DNA of 64,000 bases from Legionella sp. PC997. Lineage in GTDB: Bacteria > Pseudomonadota > Gammaproteobacteria > Legionellales > Legionellaceae. The position numbers were made by a program, and so were the translations under genes. Shown here piece by piece: positions 1-8,337 of this stretch (the first letter of the stretch is position 1; each line of letters starts with the position of its first letter). The stretch is from assembly GCF_014109825.1 (NCBI RefSeq), contig NZ_CP059576.1, positions 2,568,001 to 2,632,000 on the forward strand. Direction: 5' to 3'. The notes under the pieces are model-generated. The model was not told the DNA's origin. It made no database searches and saw only the letters and a list, made by a program, of their open reading frames with translations.

Positions 1-101
1 CTATGAACACCTTTTTTAGCGATGGCGATAAAAAATTCGCTATTTTTATCAATAACGATTGATTGATCAATTTTCACATCAACAGTATTTTCAAGTGTCA
101 T
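1..101 (-). CDS. N-terminal fragment of an unidentified protein, cut by the window edge
   Basis: An open frame on the minus strand starts at an ATG whose first base is 101 and runs off the left edge without a stop. The visible 33 residues begin MTLENTVDVKIDQS and contain a hydrophobic stretch ending in AKKGVH. A GAG element lies about eight bases upstream. The gene is divergent from the kinase gene at 291. Too little is present to name a family; it may continue outside the window or be a chance open frame. Confidence 0.45.
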   Translation of the reverse strand, partial: MTLENTVDVKIDQSIVIDKNSEFFIAIAKKGVH

Positions 102-290
102 AGGACATCTCATTGAGATTTGAATTTGACATTATAGCGTTTTTTTTGGACATTTGAAACATTGCAAATCTCATCTGAGCTGTAATGTTTTCCTCTCTTT
201 AAATCGATTTTATCTGCTCAATTAAATTACGTAATGCTTAATTAATAATTGAAATGTATAATATCATTCTTTTAATATTTAAGTATTCCC

Positions 291-1439
291 ATGACTAGAC
301 TATCTAACACAGACGAAAAAACAAACGATGTGCAGGAACCAATTATACTCATTAATCCAACTGCGTTAACTAAAGAACAGAGCATATTCCTAAAAGAATT
401 TTTAGAGGGGGATGATCAACCAGAAGTATTTTTAGCGGACACTCTTTATATATATAAACAAATTCATTTTAAATTAACACATGAGCTGAATTGGCGTTCA
501 GGGAAAGATGGCATCAGTGAGTGTTTTGAAGTGATGAAAAATAGTCGCGCAGGCAGCGGAAGATATGCTGCAGTGGACCACATTGAAGGAAAATTAATTT
601 TTCTTAACGAGGAAGTGGAGTTTATGCCTGCTCATACAAAACCTCATAAGGAAAGAGTTAGAAAACTCATGTTCTTTAAACAAGATAAAGAGGAAGGACA
701 ATGGCGTGAGAGCATTAAACAAGAATATAAACGAACGAAGCAAGCAGGACATTTAAATGCCAGGGAGCCCGTTTTTTTTATAGACGGATCGGGCAAGCTT
801 GGTGCTTACATGTTCATCAAAAAAGCATCAGGTACCACGTTACATGATATTTTATATGGTAGCCCTAAGATAGAACTTGATATCGCAACACGTAAAAAAA
901 TCTCTATCGCCATTCTTGATGCTTACATAGAGCAAGTAGAAAATAAGGGATTGGTGCATAATGATATTTCGCTTAAAAATATAATGCTTGATATTTCTGA
1001 CCCCAAAAAACCAATCGTAACTTTTATTGATTTTGCATTTTCTAAGAAAATACATAAAAATGATGCAGGTCCCAACATAAGAGGTACTCCTTTGTATATG
1101 GCCCCTGAACGATTTGTAGGGGATGGCACCAGCACAGCCAGTGATGTATTTGCTTTAGGCCATATTCTTGGGGAACTTTTTGGAGGGCATCGAATCACAC
1201 CTCGACGCAGCTGGGGGTTAAAAGAAATATGCCGTTTAAATATGAAAGGCCGCTTTGATAACGATCTAATCTTTCTTGATGAAGAAGAAAGAGACATCAT
1301 CACTGATCATCTTTTACCCATGGTATCGTCACGTCCGGAGAATAGACCTACGCCCATGGAAATAAAAGAAACTCTTATGGCTGAATATGACTTTTCTCAA
1401 GAACCAATATGTTCCCCACAGCCTCCACTCTTCCACTGA
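291..1439 (+). CDS. Eukaryotic-like Ser/Thr protein kinase, putative Dot/Icm effector
   Basis: The 382-residue protein has a recognisable protein-kinase C-lobe. The catalytic loop is HND with D225 and N230 (HNDISLKN). The metal-binding motif is DFA at 247-249 instead of DFG. The activation segment ends in GTPLYMAPE with A271-P272-E273. An alphaC-like helix with a candidate Glu lies in ESIKQEYKRT, and the N-lobe before it is divergent. There is no signal peptide or membrane segment, so it is not a PknB-type membrane receptor. Kinases of this soluble type in Legionella (the LegK group) are Dot/Icm-translocated; translocation here is inference. A TATAAT lies at 257-262 and a hairpin follows at 1476-1512. 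Confidence 0.8.
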   Translation: MTRLSNTDEKTNDVQEPIILINPTALTKEQSIFLKEFLEGDDQPEVFLADTLYIYKQIHFKLTHELNWRSGKDGISECFEVMKNSRAGSGRYAAVDHIEGKLIFLNEEVEFMPAHTKPHKERVRKLMFFKQDKEEGQWRESIKQEYKRTKQAGHLNAREPVFFIDGSGKLGAYMFIKKASGTTLHDILYGSPKIELDIATRKKISIAILDAYIEQVENKGLVHNDISLKNIMLDISDPKKPIVTFIDFAFSKKIHKNDAGPNIRGTPLYMAPERFVGDGTSTASDVFALGHILGELFGGHRITPRRSWGLKEICRLNMKGRFDNDLIFLDEEERDIITDHLLPMVSSRPENRPTPMEIKETLMAEYDFSQEPICSPQPPLFH

Positions 1440-1475
1440 GTTGCGAGTATTCGAAATTTAAAGCATAAGTCAAAA

Positions 1476-1512
1476 AAGGCGAAATTGATCCAATCTGGAT
1501 CAATTTCGCCTT
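1476..1512 (+). terminator. Perfect 16-bp hairpin after the kinase gene
   Basis: AAGGCGAAATTGATCC pairs perfectly with its inverse complement across a five-base loop (AATCT). It lies 37 bases after the kinase stop. The T-tract is modest on the plus strand (TTGTTTCTT) and stronger on the minus strand (TTTTTT), so it could also stop antisense transcription. Confidence 0.7.
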
Positions 1513-1655
1513 GTTTCTTAGGAGGGATAGCTTTGGTCTTCAAAGAATGACAGAGCTAGCTCTTTTTATTTTTAGGATTATTATATAATTATGTAGCTCT
1601 TGTTCATCCAACATAAAATGGATTAAAAATTAATAGAATATTACAGGGATAAAAC

Positions 1656-2624
1656 ATGGATCCAGTCACGCATGCGGTCTTGGGAGCCGCCTGTTCTCAG
1701 GCAATTTTATATAAGAAAGACAAACAGAATGCTTGGCTTGTTGGTGGATTAGCAGCAATGGCACCTGATTTAGACGTATTAATTCAGGAATCAGGCAACC
1801 CCCTGCTTTTTTTTCTCTATCACCGGCACTTCACCCACTCTTTGCTCTTTATTCCGATAGGCGCTTTGATTGTTACTTTAGGGCTATTAATTTTTAAGCG
1901 CTTCCGAACCAATTGGCAACTCACTTTTTTAGCAGCACTAATAGGTTATGCGACCCATGGGGTGCTCGACGCATGTACCAATTACGGGACCGTCTTATTT
2001 TGGCCATTTTCCGAAACCAGAGTAAGTTGGGATATAGTTTCTATTATGGATCCCTTCGTTACAATACCTTTATGTTTAGGAGTGATTTGCACTATTGTTT
2101 TTAAAAAAAGAATACCGGTGATTCTTGCTTTAATATTAGTTAGCCTATTTATGCTATTCAATGGGTTCCAACATTATCGAGCAATGGCAGCCATTCAGGA
2201 GGAACTTGTTAGGCTTCAGATAAATTCTCAGAAGGTACGTGTGTTCCCTCAATTTTTAAGTTCAACCTCATGGAGAGGAATTGCCCTAACTTCAAATCGC
2301 CTATTTATCATGAATGTCGAGACCCCAATTTTTAAAGAATCAAGGATCCCACTGATAAAAAATTATCCTTTTTCCTTATCGCTAAAATTGCCCGAATATG
2401 TCAAAGACTCCCCTTCTTTATTGAACGATTTTAGAATTTTTAAATGGTTTACTGATAATTTCCTCATTGTGGTCAATAATAAGCCACTCATACTCGCTGA
2501 TGGGCGATTTTTAGATTATGATGGAACCATTGCATTGTGGAGTATCCAGTTTTTATCTACCCAACCTCATGTTGAGATGTTTTATTCCCTAGGTATAAAT
2601 AATTACAAACTTAATTCCTTATAA
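1656..2624 (+). CDS. YdjM/DUF457-family inner-membrane metal-dependent hydrolase
   Basis: The 322-residue protein carries the conserved YdjM/DUF457 signature. It has an N-terminal THAVLG (H6), PDLDVL, an HRHFTHS motif near residue 56 and a THGVLDACTNYG motif near residue 103. These His/Asp residues are the presumed metal ligands. Hydrophobic segments around 60-80, 90-110, 135-150 and 155-170 make it an integral inner-membrane protein. The region after residue 185 looks soluble. Family members are annotated as predicted membrane-bound metal-dependent hydrolases of unknown substrate. It is a single gene with about 30 bases of AT-rich leader and no clear partner. Confidence 0.85.
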   Translation: MDPVTHAVLGAACSQAILYKKDKQNAWLVGGLAAMAPDLDVLIQESGNPLLFFLYHRHFTHSLLFIPIGALIVTLGLLIFKRFRTNWQLTFLAALIGYATHGVLDACTNYGTVLFWPFSETRVSWDIVSIMDPFVTIPLCLGVICTIVFKKRIPVILALILVSLFMLFNGFQHYRAMAAIQEELVRLQINSQKVRVFPQFLSSTSWRGIALTSNRLFIMNVETPIFKESRIPLIKNYPFSLSLKLPEYVKDSPSLLNDFRIFKWFTDNFLIVVNNKPLILADGRFLDYDGTIALWSIQFLSTQPHVEMFYSLGINNYKLNSL

Positions 2625-2656
2625 CCGGTATTCCGTAGAATTAATAATTTAATCTA

Positions 2657-2689
2657 CTTAATAATACCTTAATTTGAGAATTATATAAT
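2657..2689 (+). promoter_or_regulatory. PmrA-like tandem box and -10 element for the gene at 2720
   Basis: Two half-sites, CTTAATAAT (2657-2665) and CTTAATTTG (2668-2676), are separated by two bases. This matches the tandem cTTAATatT-N2-cTTAATatT element known for Legionella PmrA. A TATAAT lies at 2684-2689. No -35 hexamer stands 17 bases upstream of it, as expected for an activator-dependent promoter. The match is seen in the sequence; PmrA binding is inference. Confidence 0.65.
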
Positions 2690-2719
2690 TTACTAAATTT
2701 ATTAGCTTCTGCCTCACTC

Positions 2720-3751
2720 ATGTTAAAAAAAATTGACTCAAACCTGCCGAAACAAAAAATTGTGTTGTTTATTCCATTTACTGCCAGTGAAAATAATTTT
2801 TCTCTCTATATAAGAGCCCTAGACTGGAGATATAACTTAAGAACTTCAGAGGACAAAAGTGATAAAATTCCTAGTATCGTAATGTATCAAGATCCTGAGG
2901 AAAAAGAAGAAGATTACGAATATTATGATCAAGCACAGTTTCATTTTAATAAGGAAAATTTGGGAGGCAAAGCAAAAATTTATATTCTTGCTGATGGAAC
3001 AGGGGATCCTGAGCATGTCATAAATATTAATCAAGCCTATTATCAATATCTTTCGCAAGAACCTTATCAGCTATCGATCCATTCAATGGCCTGGCGATTA
3101 AAACAAAGTGGTCTTACTTCGGAACTAGCTCAGAGTGTATCAGCAATTAATCTATATATTTGTGATCATCATAATACCAATAAACAATTAGCCGTTTATT
3201 TTGGTCAAGGTTTAGGTGAGCATTACAAAGACACCACTATTAACTATTACTCAGCAGAAGTGTATATACCGAGTTTAGTTTCATTAGATGGGTTTTACTA
3301 TGAGACCAAAAAACTTGCGTACTTCTACCACAACACAATTCTTAAAGCGGGTTATGCCCATGAGCATAAGCATACCCTAAAGGTTAGCGATACCTTGATG
3401 CAGCCAAGCTCCCCAAATGCTACCGACTCGTTAAACTCGAAAGCGCGAGCGTTACCCACATTTAAAGAGACAGTCTCTGATGCAAGTTCTGTAAGTGTTG
3501 TAGAAATTTTAGATTCTGAGAGTACAGAGCATAGTTTGATGCAAGGAACTCCAACAATTACTTTTCCAGATGAAGAATTAGATATTACCTATGGAACTGA
3601 AGCAGAATCTCAAACTGAAGTTAGAACTTCAAGTACTGCACTCATCGTACGGCAAGATAGGAGTATGATTTCATTTTTTAAAGATGTTAAAAAAGTCGAT
3701 TCACAAAATCATCCAAAATTGCAGGATGACTTTGCTTCCTTGACATTCTAA
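2720..3751 (+). CDS. Putative PmrA-regulated effector; possible caspase-like (clan CD) fold with degraded His
   Basis: The 343-residue protein is of unknown family. It is a clear paralogue of the protein at 39601. Both have an N-terminal hydrophobic strand (LFIPF here, LYIPF there), a strand ending IYILADG here and IYILAHG there, and a strand ending LYIC here and LYFC there, then YY..(A/G).(V/L)..PS. The order strand-HisGly, then strand-Cys, is that of clan-CD cysteine peptidases such as the C80 toxin self-cleavage domain. Here the His position is D92 while C148 is kept, so this copy may be inactive. Residues 225-343 are a low-complexity Ser/Thr/Glu-rich tail. The promoter carries a PmrA-like box. 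The enzymatic assignment is tentative. Confidence 0.55.
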   Translation: MLKKIDSNLPKQKIVLFIPFTASENNFSLYIRALDWRYNLRTSEDKSDKIPSIVMYQDPEEKEEDYEYYDQAQFHFNKENLGGKAKIYILADGTGDPEHVININQAYYQYLSQEPYQLSIHSMAWRLKQSGLTSELAQSVSAINLYICDHHNTNKQLAVYFGQGLGEHYKDTTINYYSAEVYIPSLVSLDGFYYETKKLAYFYHNTILKAGYAHEHKHTLKVSDTLMQPSSPNATDSLNSKARALPTFKETVSDASSVSVVEILDSESTEHSLMQGTPTITFPDEELDITYGTEAESQTEVRTSSTALIVRQDRSMISFFKDVKKVDSQNHPKLQDDFASLTF

Positions 3752-3883
3752 ATAAGATAAAATACTAGATAACAATTTTATTTTAATTATTTGTATGAGC
3801 CATTCATACTGTTCATATTCTTAGTAGTGAAGATGAATTGTTCATACAACGGAATTATATAACCTTTTTTTATTATAAAATTT

Positions 3884-4333
3884 ATGTTTCATATTGCTTT
3901 ATATCAACCAGAAATTCCTCCAAACACAGGAAACATCATTCGACTATGCGCCAATACAGGAGCAAAATTACATTTAATACATCCTCTTGGTTTTTCATTA
4001 CAAGAAAAAGCATTAAGGCGAGCGGGGCTCGACTATCACGAATGGACTTCCATCTCTCAATATGAGAATTGGGAAGCATTTATTCAACAACATCATCAAA
4101 AAACGATTTATGCTTTCAGTACTCGGGCACAGAACTGTTACTCAAAAGTTCAATATACTTCGGAAGACATGTTTTTATTCGGCCCCGAATCCAATGGCTT
4201 ACCTAAAAAGATTTTACAAGCCTATACCTCTCTTTCTATTCCAATGCGTGAAAATAATCGCAGTTTAAATCTTTCAAATTCAGTTGCGGTCGTTTTATAC
4301 GAAGCATGGAGGCAATTAGATTTTGCTCAATAG
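3884..4333 (+). CDS. trmL: tRNA (cytidine(34)-2'-O)-methyltransferase TrmL
   Basis: The 149-residue protein has the full length of the minimal SPOUT methyltransferase TrmL (YibK). It opens with MFHIALYQPEIPPNTGNIIR, the family signature, followed by LHLIHPLGF. The S-adenosylmethionine knot motifs are LFGPESNGLP and IPMRENNRSLNLSNSVA near the C-terminus. TrmL methylates the wobble-position ribose of tRNA-Leu isoacceptors in the cytoplasm. It stands alone between the putative effector and the arginine genes. Confidence 0.95.
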   Translation: MFHIALYQPEIPPNTGNIIRLCANTGAKLHLIHPLGFSLQEKALRRAGLDYHEWTSISQYENWEAFIQQHHQKTIYAFSTRAQNCYSKVQYTSEDMFLFGPESNGLPKKILQAYTSLSIPMRENNRSLNLSNSVAVVLYEAWRQLDFAQ

Positions 4334-4391
4334 TTAAGTAAAGCTTCCTAAAAACACAGTTTGCATATTCATAGGCAGTCGAGCTTTGCAC

Positions 4392-4429
4392 ATTGAATAC
4401 GCATTCTCCATATTGGAATTATATTCATT
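4392..4429 (+). promoter_or_regulatory. Tandem ARG-box-like operators
   Basis: Two 18-base sites separated by two bases match the ArgR box consensus WNTGAATWWWWATTCANW. The first, 4392-4409, has TGAAT and ATTC halves. The second, 4412-4429, matches 16 of 18 positions. They end five bases upstream of the -35 at 4435, so ArgR could act there as an activator or repressor. Confidence 0.65.
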
Positions 4430-4434
4430 CTATA

Positions 4435-4463
4435 TTGACATTAAAACAAATGATCTATATATT
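4435..4463 (+). promoter_or_regulatory. Sigma-70 promoter of the binding protein/argF pair
   Basis: A perfect TTGACA (4435-4440), a 17-base spacer and TATATT (4458-4463) form a strong promoter. The predicted transcript start near 4470 coincides with the first possible ATG, which supports the internal ATG at 4497 as the true start of the binding protein. Confidence 0.75.
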
Positions 4464-4496
4464 CATTAAATGGATAAATGTCGGATAAAAATTCAC

Positions 4497-5231
4497 ATGA
4501 GACAATTATTGAAGCTTACTTTACTGGCAACAACCCTTATCATATATGCATGCGATAAAAAAGAAAACCCAAACTCACTCCATTTTGCCACCGCAGCAGA
4601 GTATCCACCATTTGAATATAGCGATCATGGGGATATAAAAGGATTCGATATTGATTTAGCCAAACTAATCGCTAAGGAACTTGGCAAAAACGCTGTTTTT
4701 GACAATATGCAATTCAGCACAGTTCTTCCTGCTATAAGCTCGGGACAAGATGATATTGCCATAGCTACAATCTCAATTACTGAACCTAGAAAAATCAATT
4801 TTGATTTCTCTGACCCGTACTATTTTGAAGGTATGGCCGCTGTCTATCATTCCAATCAACCGGTTAGGCTCCCAAACCAACTCAAAGGAAAGAAAATTGC
4901 GGTGCAACTGGGGAGTATTATGGAGATCTGGGTGCGAGAAAATTTTCCTCAGGCCGAAATTACTGTTCTTGATAATAACAATCAAGCTATTGAAGCATTA
5001 AGTGCGGGGCTCGTTGATGTCGTTTTAATGGATGGTTCTCAGGGTAAGATCTACTGTAAAAAACATACGGATCTTTCTCATTCTGTAATTGCCAAAGCGG
5101 ATCATGGATATGCATTGGTCGTCAAAAAAGGTTCTCCTTTAACCATAAAAATTAACCAAGCATTACAAAAGCTTAAAGAAAATGGAGAAATTCAAAAATT
5201 GGAAAATATGTGGTTAAAGGACTCATTATAA
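4497..5231 (+). CDS. Amino-acid (arginine-type) ABC transporter periplasmic binding lipoprotein
   Basis: The 244-residue protein is a family-3 solute-binding protein. An N-terminal signal ends in a lipobox-like IYAC, suggesting a lipoprotein. The ligand-binding signature is seen in ATAAEYPPFEY, GFDIDLAKLIAKELG and AIATISITEPRK. The length suits ArtJ/HisJ-type proteins. ATG 4497 is chosen over ATG 4470 because the promoter would start transcription at about 4470. No permease or ATPase gene is adjacent. Tandem ARG-box-like sites upstream and argF immediately downstream point to arginine or ornithine as ligand. That specificity is inference. Confidence 0.85.
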   Translation: MRQLLKLTLLATTLIIYACDKKENPNSLHFATAAEYPPFEYSDHGDIKGFDIDLAKLIAKELGKNAVFDNMQFSTVLPAISSGQDDIAIATISITEPRKINFDFSDPYYFEGMAAVYHSNQPVRLPNQLKGKKIAVQLGSIMEIWVRENFPQAEITVLDNNNQAIEALSAGLVDVVLMDGSQGKIYCKKHTDLSHSVIAKADHGYALVVKKGSPLTIKINQALQKLKENGEIQKLENMWLKDSL

Positions 5232-5251
5232 ATGAATTGATGGAGGCTAAT

Positions 5252-6316
5252 ATGTCCCTTACTATCCCAGAAAATCACAATGCGATTGCAGAAAATCCTT
5301 CTCAATCTATCAGTGAAGTAACAACGAATACCTTTGTTATTAATTTACAACAAGCACGATTTGATCTGGAGTCAAATTGTCCTCCATCCCAATCAGAAGA
5401 CTTAAACAATTCCTCTTTCTCAAAGAAACCAAAGCATCTACTGACAGGAACTGAATTAAGTACATCAGAATTGTTGCAGATTTTGGAGAACGCTAAAGCG
5501 CTTAAACACTCCCCTTCCTTATACCATCAGGCTTTAGCGAGTAAAAGTCTTGCAATGATTTTTGAAAAGCCTTCTTTTCGAACTCGCTTAAGTTTTGCAA
5601 TGGCGATTCAAAGTATGGGGGGAATCGCCATTGAAAGCGTAGGTAATACCAGAAAACAAGAAACACCGGCCGATATGGCAAGAGTCCTAAACGGTTATGC
5701 CGATTTTATTATGGTAAGAACCCATGCTGACGAAGTATTACAGGAAATGGCTGCTTACGCCAAAGTACCGGTAATTAACGGTCTTTCGGCATTGCATCAC
5801 CCCTGCCAGATTCTTGCAGACTTACTAAGCCTATGGGAGCAATTCGACTCTCTTGATGGACTAACAGTAACTTATATTGGTGATGGAAATAATATTCTCC
5901 ATAGTTTGATGCTCCTTGCTCCTCAATTAGGAATAACCATTAATTACTGCTGTCCTCAAGAACACCAACCGAATGATTCAATTGTCAAACAAGCACAAAA
6001 TAGTACGACAGGAATGATTCATGTTTTTTCTAAGCCGGAAGAAGCGGTTAAAAATGCCGATGCAGTTTATACGGATGTATGGACCAGTATGGGCTTTGAG
6101 GAGCAAGAAAATGCTCAAGCCTTTCAAGGATTTCAGGTAACGGAATCTTTAATGTCTTATGCCAAACCCGAAGCAGTGTTTATGCATTGTATGCCCATGG
6201 AGCGAGGAAAAGAAGTATCCGAGACTTTGCCAGACAGCCCTGCTTCAATAATTTTTAATCAAAGTGAAAATAGGATGCATGTACAAAAAGCCTTACTTCT
6301 ATTTTTAAATTTATAA
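5252..6316 (+). CDS. argF: Ornithine carbamoyltransferase with an unusual N-terminal extension
   Basis: The enzyme joins carbamoyl phosphate and ornithine to give citrulline. Family motifs are present: FEKPSFRTR (carbamoyl phosphate), HHPCQILADL and HCMPMERG near the C-terminus. The start at 5252 is set by GGAGG at 5242-5246. The ATGs upstream lack such a site. From this start the protein has 354 residues, about 50 more than usual. The extra N-terminal part, up to KHLLTGTELS, is polar and rich in Ser, Asn and Gln, with no transit or signal character. It is 20 bases downstream of the binding-protein gene and probably shares its ArgR-linked promoter. Confidence 0.92.
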   Translation: MSLTIPENHNAIAENPSQSISEVTTNTFVINLQQARFDLESNCPPSQSEDLNNSSFSKKPKHLLTGTELSTSELLQILENAKALKHSPSLYHQALASKSLAMIFEKPSFRTRLSFAMAIQSMGGIAIESVGNTRKQETPADMARVLNGYADFIMVRTHADEVLQEMAAYAKVPVINGLSALHHPCQILADLLSLWEQFDSLDGLTVTYIGDGNNILHSLMLLAPQLGITINYCCPQEHQPNDSIVKQAQNSTTGMIHVFSKPEEAVKNADAVYTDVWTSMGFEEQENAQAFQGFQVTESLMSYAKPEAVFMHCMPMERGKEVSETLPDSPASIIFNQSENRMHVQKALLLFLNL

Positions 6317-6321
6317 AAATA

Positions 6322-6355
6322 CTTATGAGCCAAGTTATATACCTTGGCTCATAAG
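6322..6355. terminator. Bidirectional terminator between argF and the thiol dioxygenase
   Basis: CTTATGAGCCAAG and its exact inverse complement flank an eight-base loop, giving a 13-bp stem between two convergent genes. Confidence 0.7.
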
Positions 6356-6391
6356 CTTATGTTTTCTGGAATTGTCTATGGGTGTTTTTTA

Positions 6392-7033
6392 TTAGTCAAA
6401 TTTTAACTGAGGGTATGCTTCTGTATAAGCCGGAATATTCTCTTTATCAATTGTTTTATCTTTAGAATAAATTGTTTTTAAATTTCTTCGATCTATTTTA
6501 TCCCCTTCTAAATTCACTAAATAAGCTGGCATGTTGTAGATATGTAATGTCACACTAATCCCTTTCCCTAAACCTTTTCTTCGCTTGAGCTGATGTACAT
6601 AAATCCCACTTAAATCATCACGATTGCAATGGAACCGAAAACGGTCAATGCGATTCTCTAAACACGCGGTAGATTCACTTGTGGGTCGATAGTATTTCTC
6701 AGATATTGGCCCTTCAAGAACGGTTACAGTACCCTTATATTTATGGTCATGAATTGTGGTTTGTTGTCGTTCCGCAAAGGCAAATGCCCAAATAGAAAAA
6801 GGATTTTTTTCATCGGGATGATCGTAAATAAGATACCGCCCTACACCATTCGCTTTCACTGTACTGCAATCAAGAGGCATATAAACACTATGATCTAATT
6901 TTAATGAGCCCTCTGCAAGCTTCGTAGGTAAAGACATTGAAACGGTCTCGTAAGTTATATCTTCGAGTTCAAATATTGCTTTTATCACTTTTTTCTTATT
7001 TTTCTCTCTTATCTGATCTATTTTTGAAAACAT
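6392..7033 (-). CDS. Cysteine dioxygenase-like cupin (thiol dioxygenase)
   Basis: The 213-residue protein has the cysteine dioxygenase cupin pattern. TTIHDHKYKG supplies H95 and H97, followed by VLEGPISEKYY. Then GIYVHQL (H147) precedes SVTLHIYNMP, which corresponds to the family SLHLY.PP element. H95, H97 and H147 are the likely iron ligands. The family oxidises cysteine or a related thiol to a sulfinate. The position of the crosslinking Cys after the HxH motif is Gly or Thr here, as in bacterial enzymes that lack the Cys-Tyr bond. The exact thiol cannot be told. The ATG at 7033 follows AAGGAAG. Confidence 0.8.
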   Translation of the reverse strand: MFSKIDQIREKNKKKVIKAIFELEDITYETVSMSLPTKLAEGSLKLDHSVYMPLDCSTVKANGVGRYLIYDHPDEKNPFSIWAFAFAERQQTTIHDHKYKGTVTVLEGPISEKYYRPTSESTACLENRIDRFRFHCNRDDLSGIYVHQLKRRKGLGKGISVTLHIYNMPAYLVNLEGDKIDRRNLKTIYSKDKTIDKENIPAYTEAYPQLKFD

Positions 7034-7339
7034 GTTGCTTCCTTTTAGTTCTGTATATTGTTCAAATAGAGTTATCCTTTGAGAACATCATAATGATGTA
7101 TTAGTATAATGGCAAAAAATTACCACTATGATTAGTAATACATATTAAAAAAATTGGGGTATTCATGCCAACTACAAAGCGCAAATATAAAATTACTTAG
7201 CTTACACTGATCTACTTTTCAATATTTTGCTAATATGAAAGCAACCAAGAATGAATGCTACTTATTTATAATAAAAAACGATAAGATAGATAAAACAACG
7301 GCTACAGAGTTTTTCTAACCCGAAAAGGATAAATCACAC
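7034..7339. other. Divergent AT-rich intergenic region
   Basis: These 306 bases separate two divergent genes and should hold both promoters. I see no open frame, RNA or strong inverted repeat. An AAGGA element lies just before the corA start. Confidence 0.5.
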
Positions 7340-8308
7340 ATGGTAGTCATTTATTACCAAACTGAGTCTCGGATTCAGTCCAAGATTCTTAACGAGGAGA
7401 ATGAAAATCTACTTCAAGAGGCACTCTGGATTGATTTAATTTGTCCGACCAAAGAAGAAGAACACATTGTAGAAGCACATTTAAAAATTGAAATACCAAC
7501 TAAAGAAGAAGTTGAAGAAATCGAGCCATCCAGTAGATTGTATACGGAAAATAATGTCATATACATGACAGCTACAATGGTTGCTTTATCCGATTTACCT
7601 GAAGTTAAAACCGATGTCGTAACCTTTATACTTGCTGAAAAATGTTTAATCACCTTACGTTATGTCGAGCTTCACCCATTTAAACTATTTATTAAAAAAT
7701 TAATCCGCTCTAAAACAAAAGAGTACGATACACATGCTCTATTAGTAGGATTGTTAGATGCAGCCGTAGATAGACTTGCTGATATTTTAGAGAAAATAAG
7801 CGATAAGTTTGATGAAATATCTAAAATTATTTTTCATCCAAAACCAAATAATCACACAGCACCTGAAACAAACTATAAACATATATTACAGTATATAGGG
7901 GCTAATGGTGACCTAGGTACTAAAGCCAGTGAAAGTTTAATATCATTCACTCGCTTAATTTCTTACTTAGAACAAGTAAGTGACTCAGATATTTCTAAAG
8001 AGATGCACATAATCCAAAAAGATATTAATGCGCTTCGAGAACATGCAAGTTTCCTCTCTACCAAATTTAGCTTCTTACTCGATGCGACTTTAGGCATGAT
8101 CAATATCGAGCAAAATAGTATCATTAAAATTTTCTCAGTAGCCGCCGTTATTTTCCTGCCGCCAACTCTCATAGCAAGCATTTATGGAATGAACTTTAAT
8201 GCCATGCCTGAGTTACGTTGGCATATAGGCTACCCGCTAGCGATACTGATGATGGTCATTTCAGCATGGTTGCCATTCAGGTATTTTAAAAAGAAAAAAT
8301 GGTTATAA
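7340..8308 (+). CDS. corA: CorA-family magnesium/divalent cation transporter
   Basis: The 322-residue protein has the CorA layout. A long acidic and helical cytoplasmic domain comes first (1-255), followed by two C-terminal membrane helices. The hallmark YGMNF lies at the end of the first helix. The loop reads NAMPEL and the tail is basic (FKKKKWL). CorA forms a pentameric inner-membrane channel importing Mg2+ and sometimes Co2+ or Ni2+. AAGGA precedes the start by ten bases. It converges with htpX only 29 bases away. Confidence 0.93.
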   Translation: MVVIYYQTESRIQSKILNEENENLLQEALWIDLICPTKEEEHIVEAHLKIEIPTKEEVEEIEPSSRLYTENNVIYMTATMVALSDLPEVKTDVVTFILAEKCLITLRYVELHPFKLFIKKLIRSKTKEYDTHALLVGLLDAAVDRLADILEKISDKFDEISKIIFHPKPNNHTAPETNYKHILQYIGANGDLGTKASESLISFTRLISYLEQVSDSDISKEMHIIQKDINALREHASFLSTKFSFLLDATLGMINIEQNSIIKIFSVAAVIFLPPTLIASIYGMNFNAMPELRWHIGYPLAILMMVISAWLPFRYFKKKKWL

Positions 8309-8337
8309 ATTTTAAATTGGCTCCAAAGTAAAAAGTA

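Noticed and set aside
237-262. PmrA-like box upstream of the kinase gene
   Set aside because: Only one good half-site (CTTAATTAA) is present; the sequence 11 bases away keeps just TTA, so it is not a tandem box.
2720-3751. Assigning the 2720 protein as an active peptidase
   Set aside because: The His position of the proposed dyad is Asp (D92), so activity is unlikely even if the fold is right.
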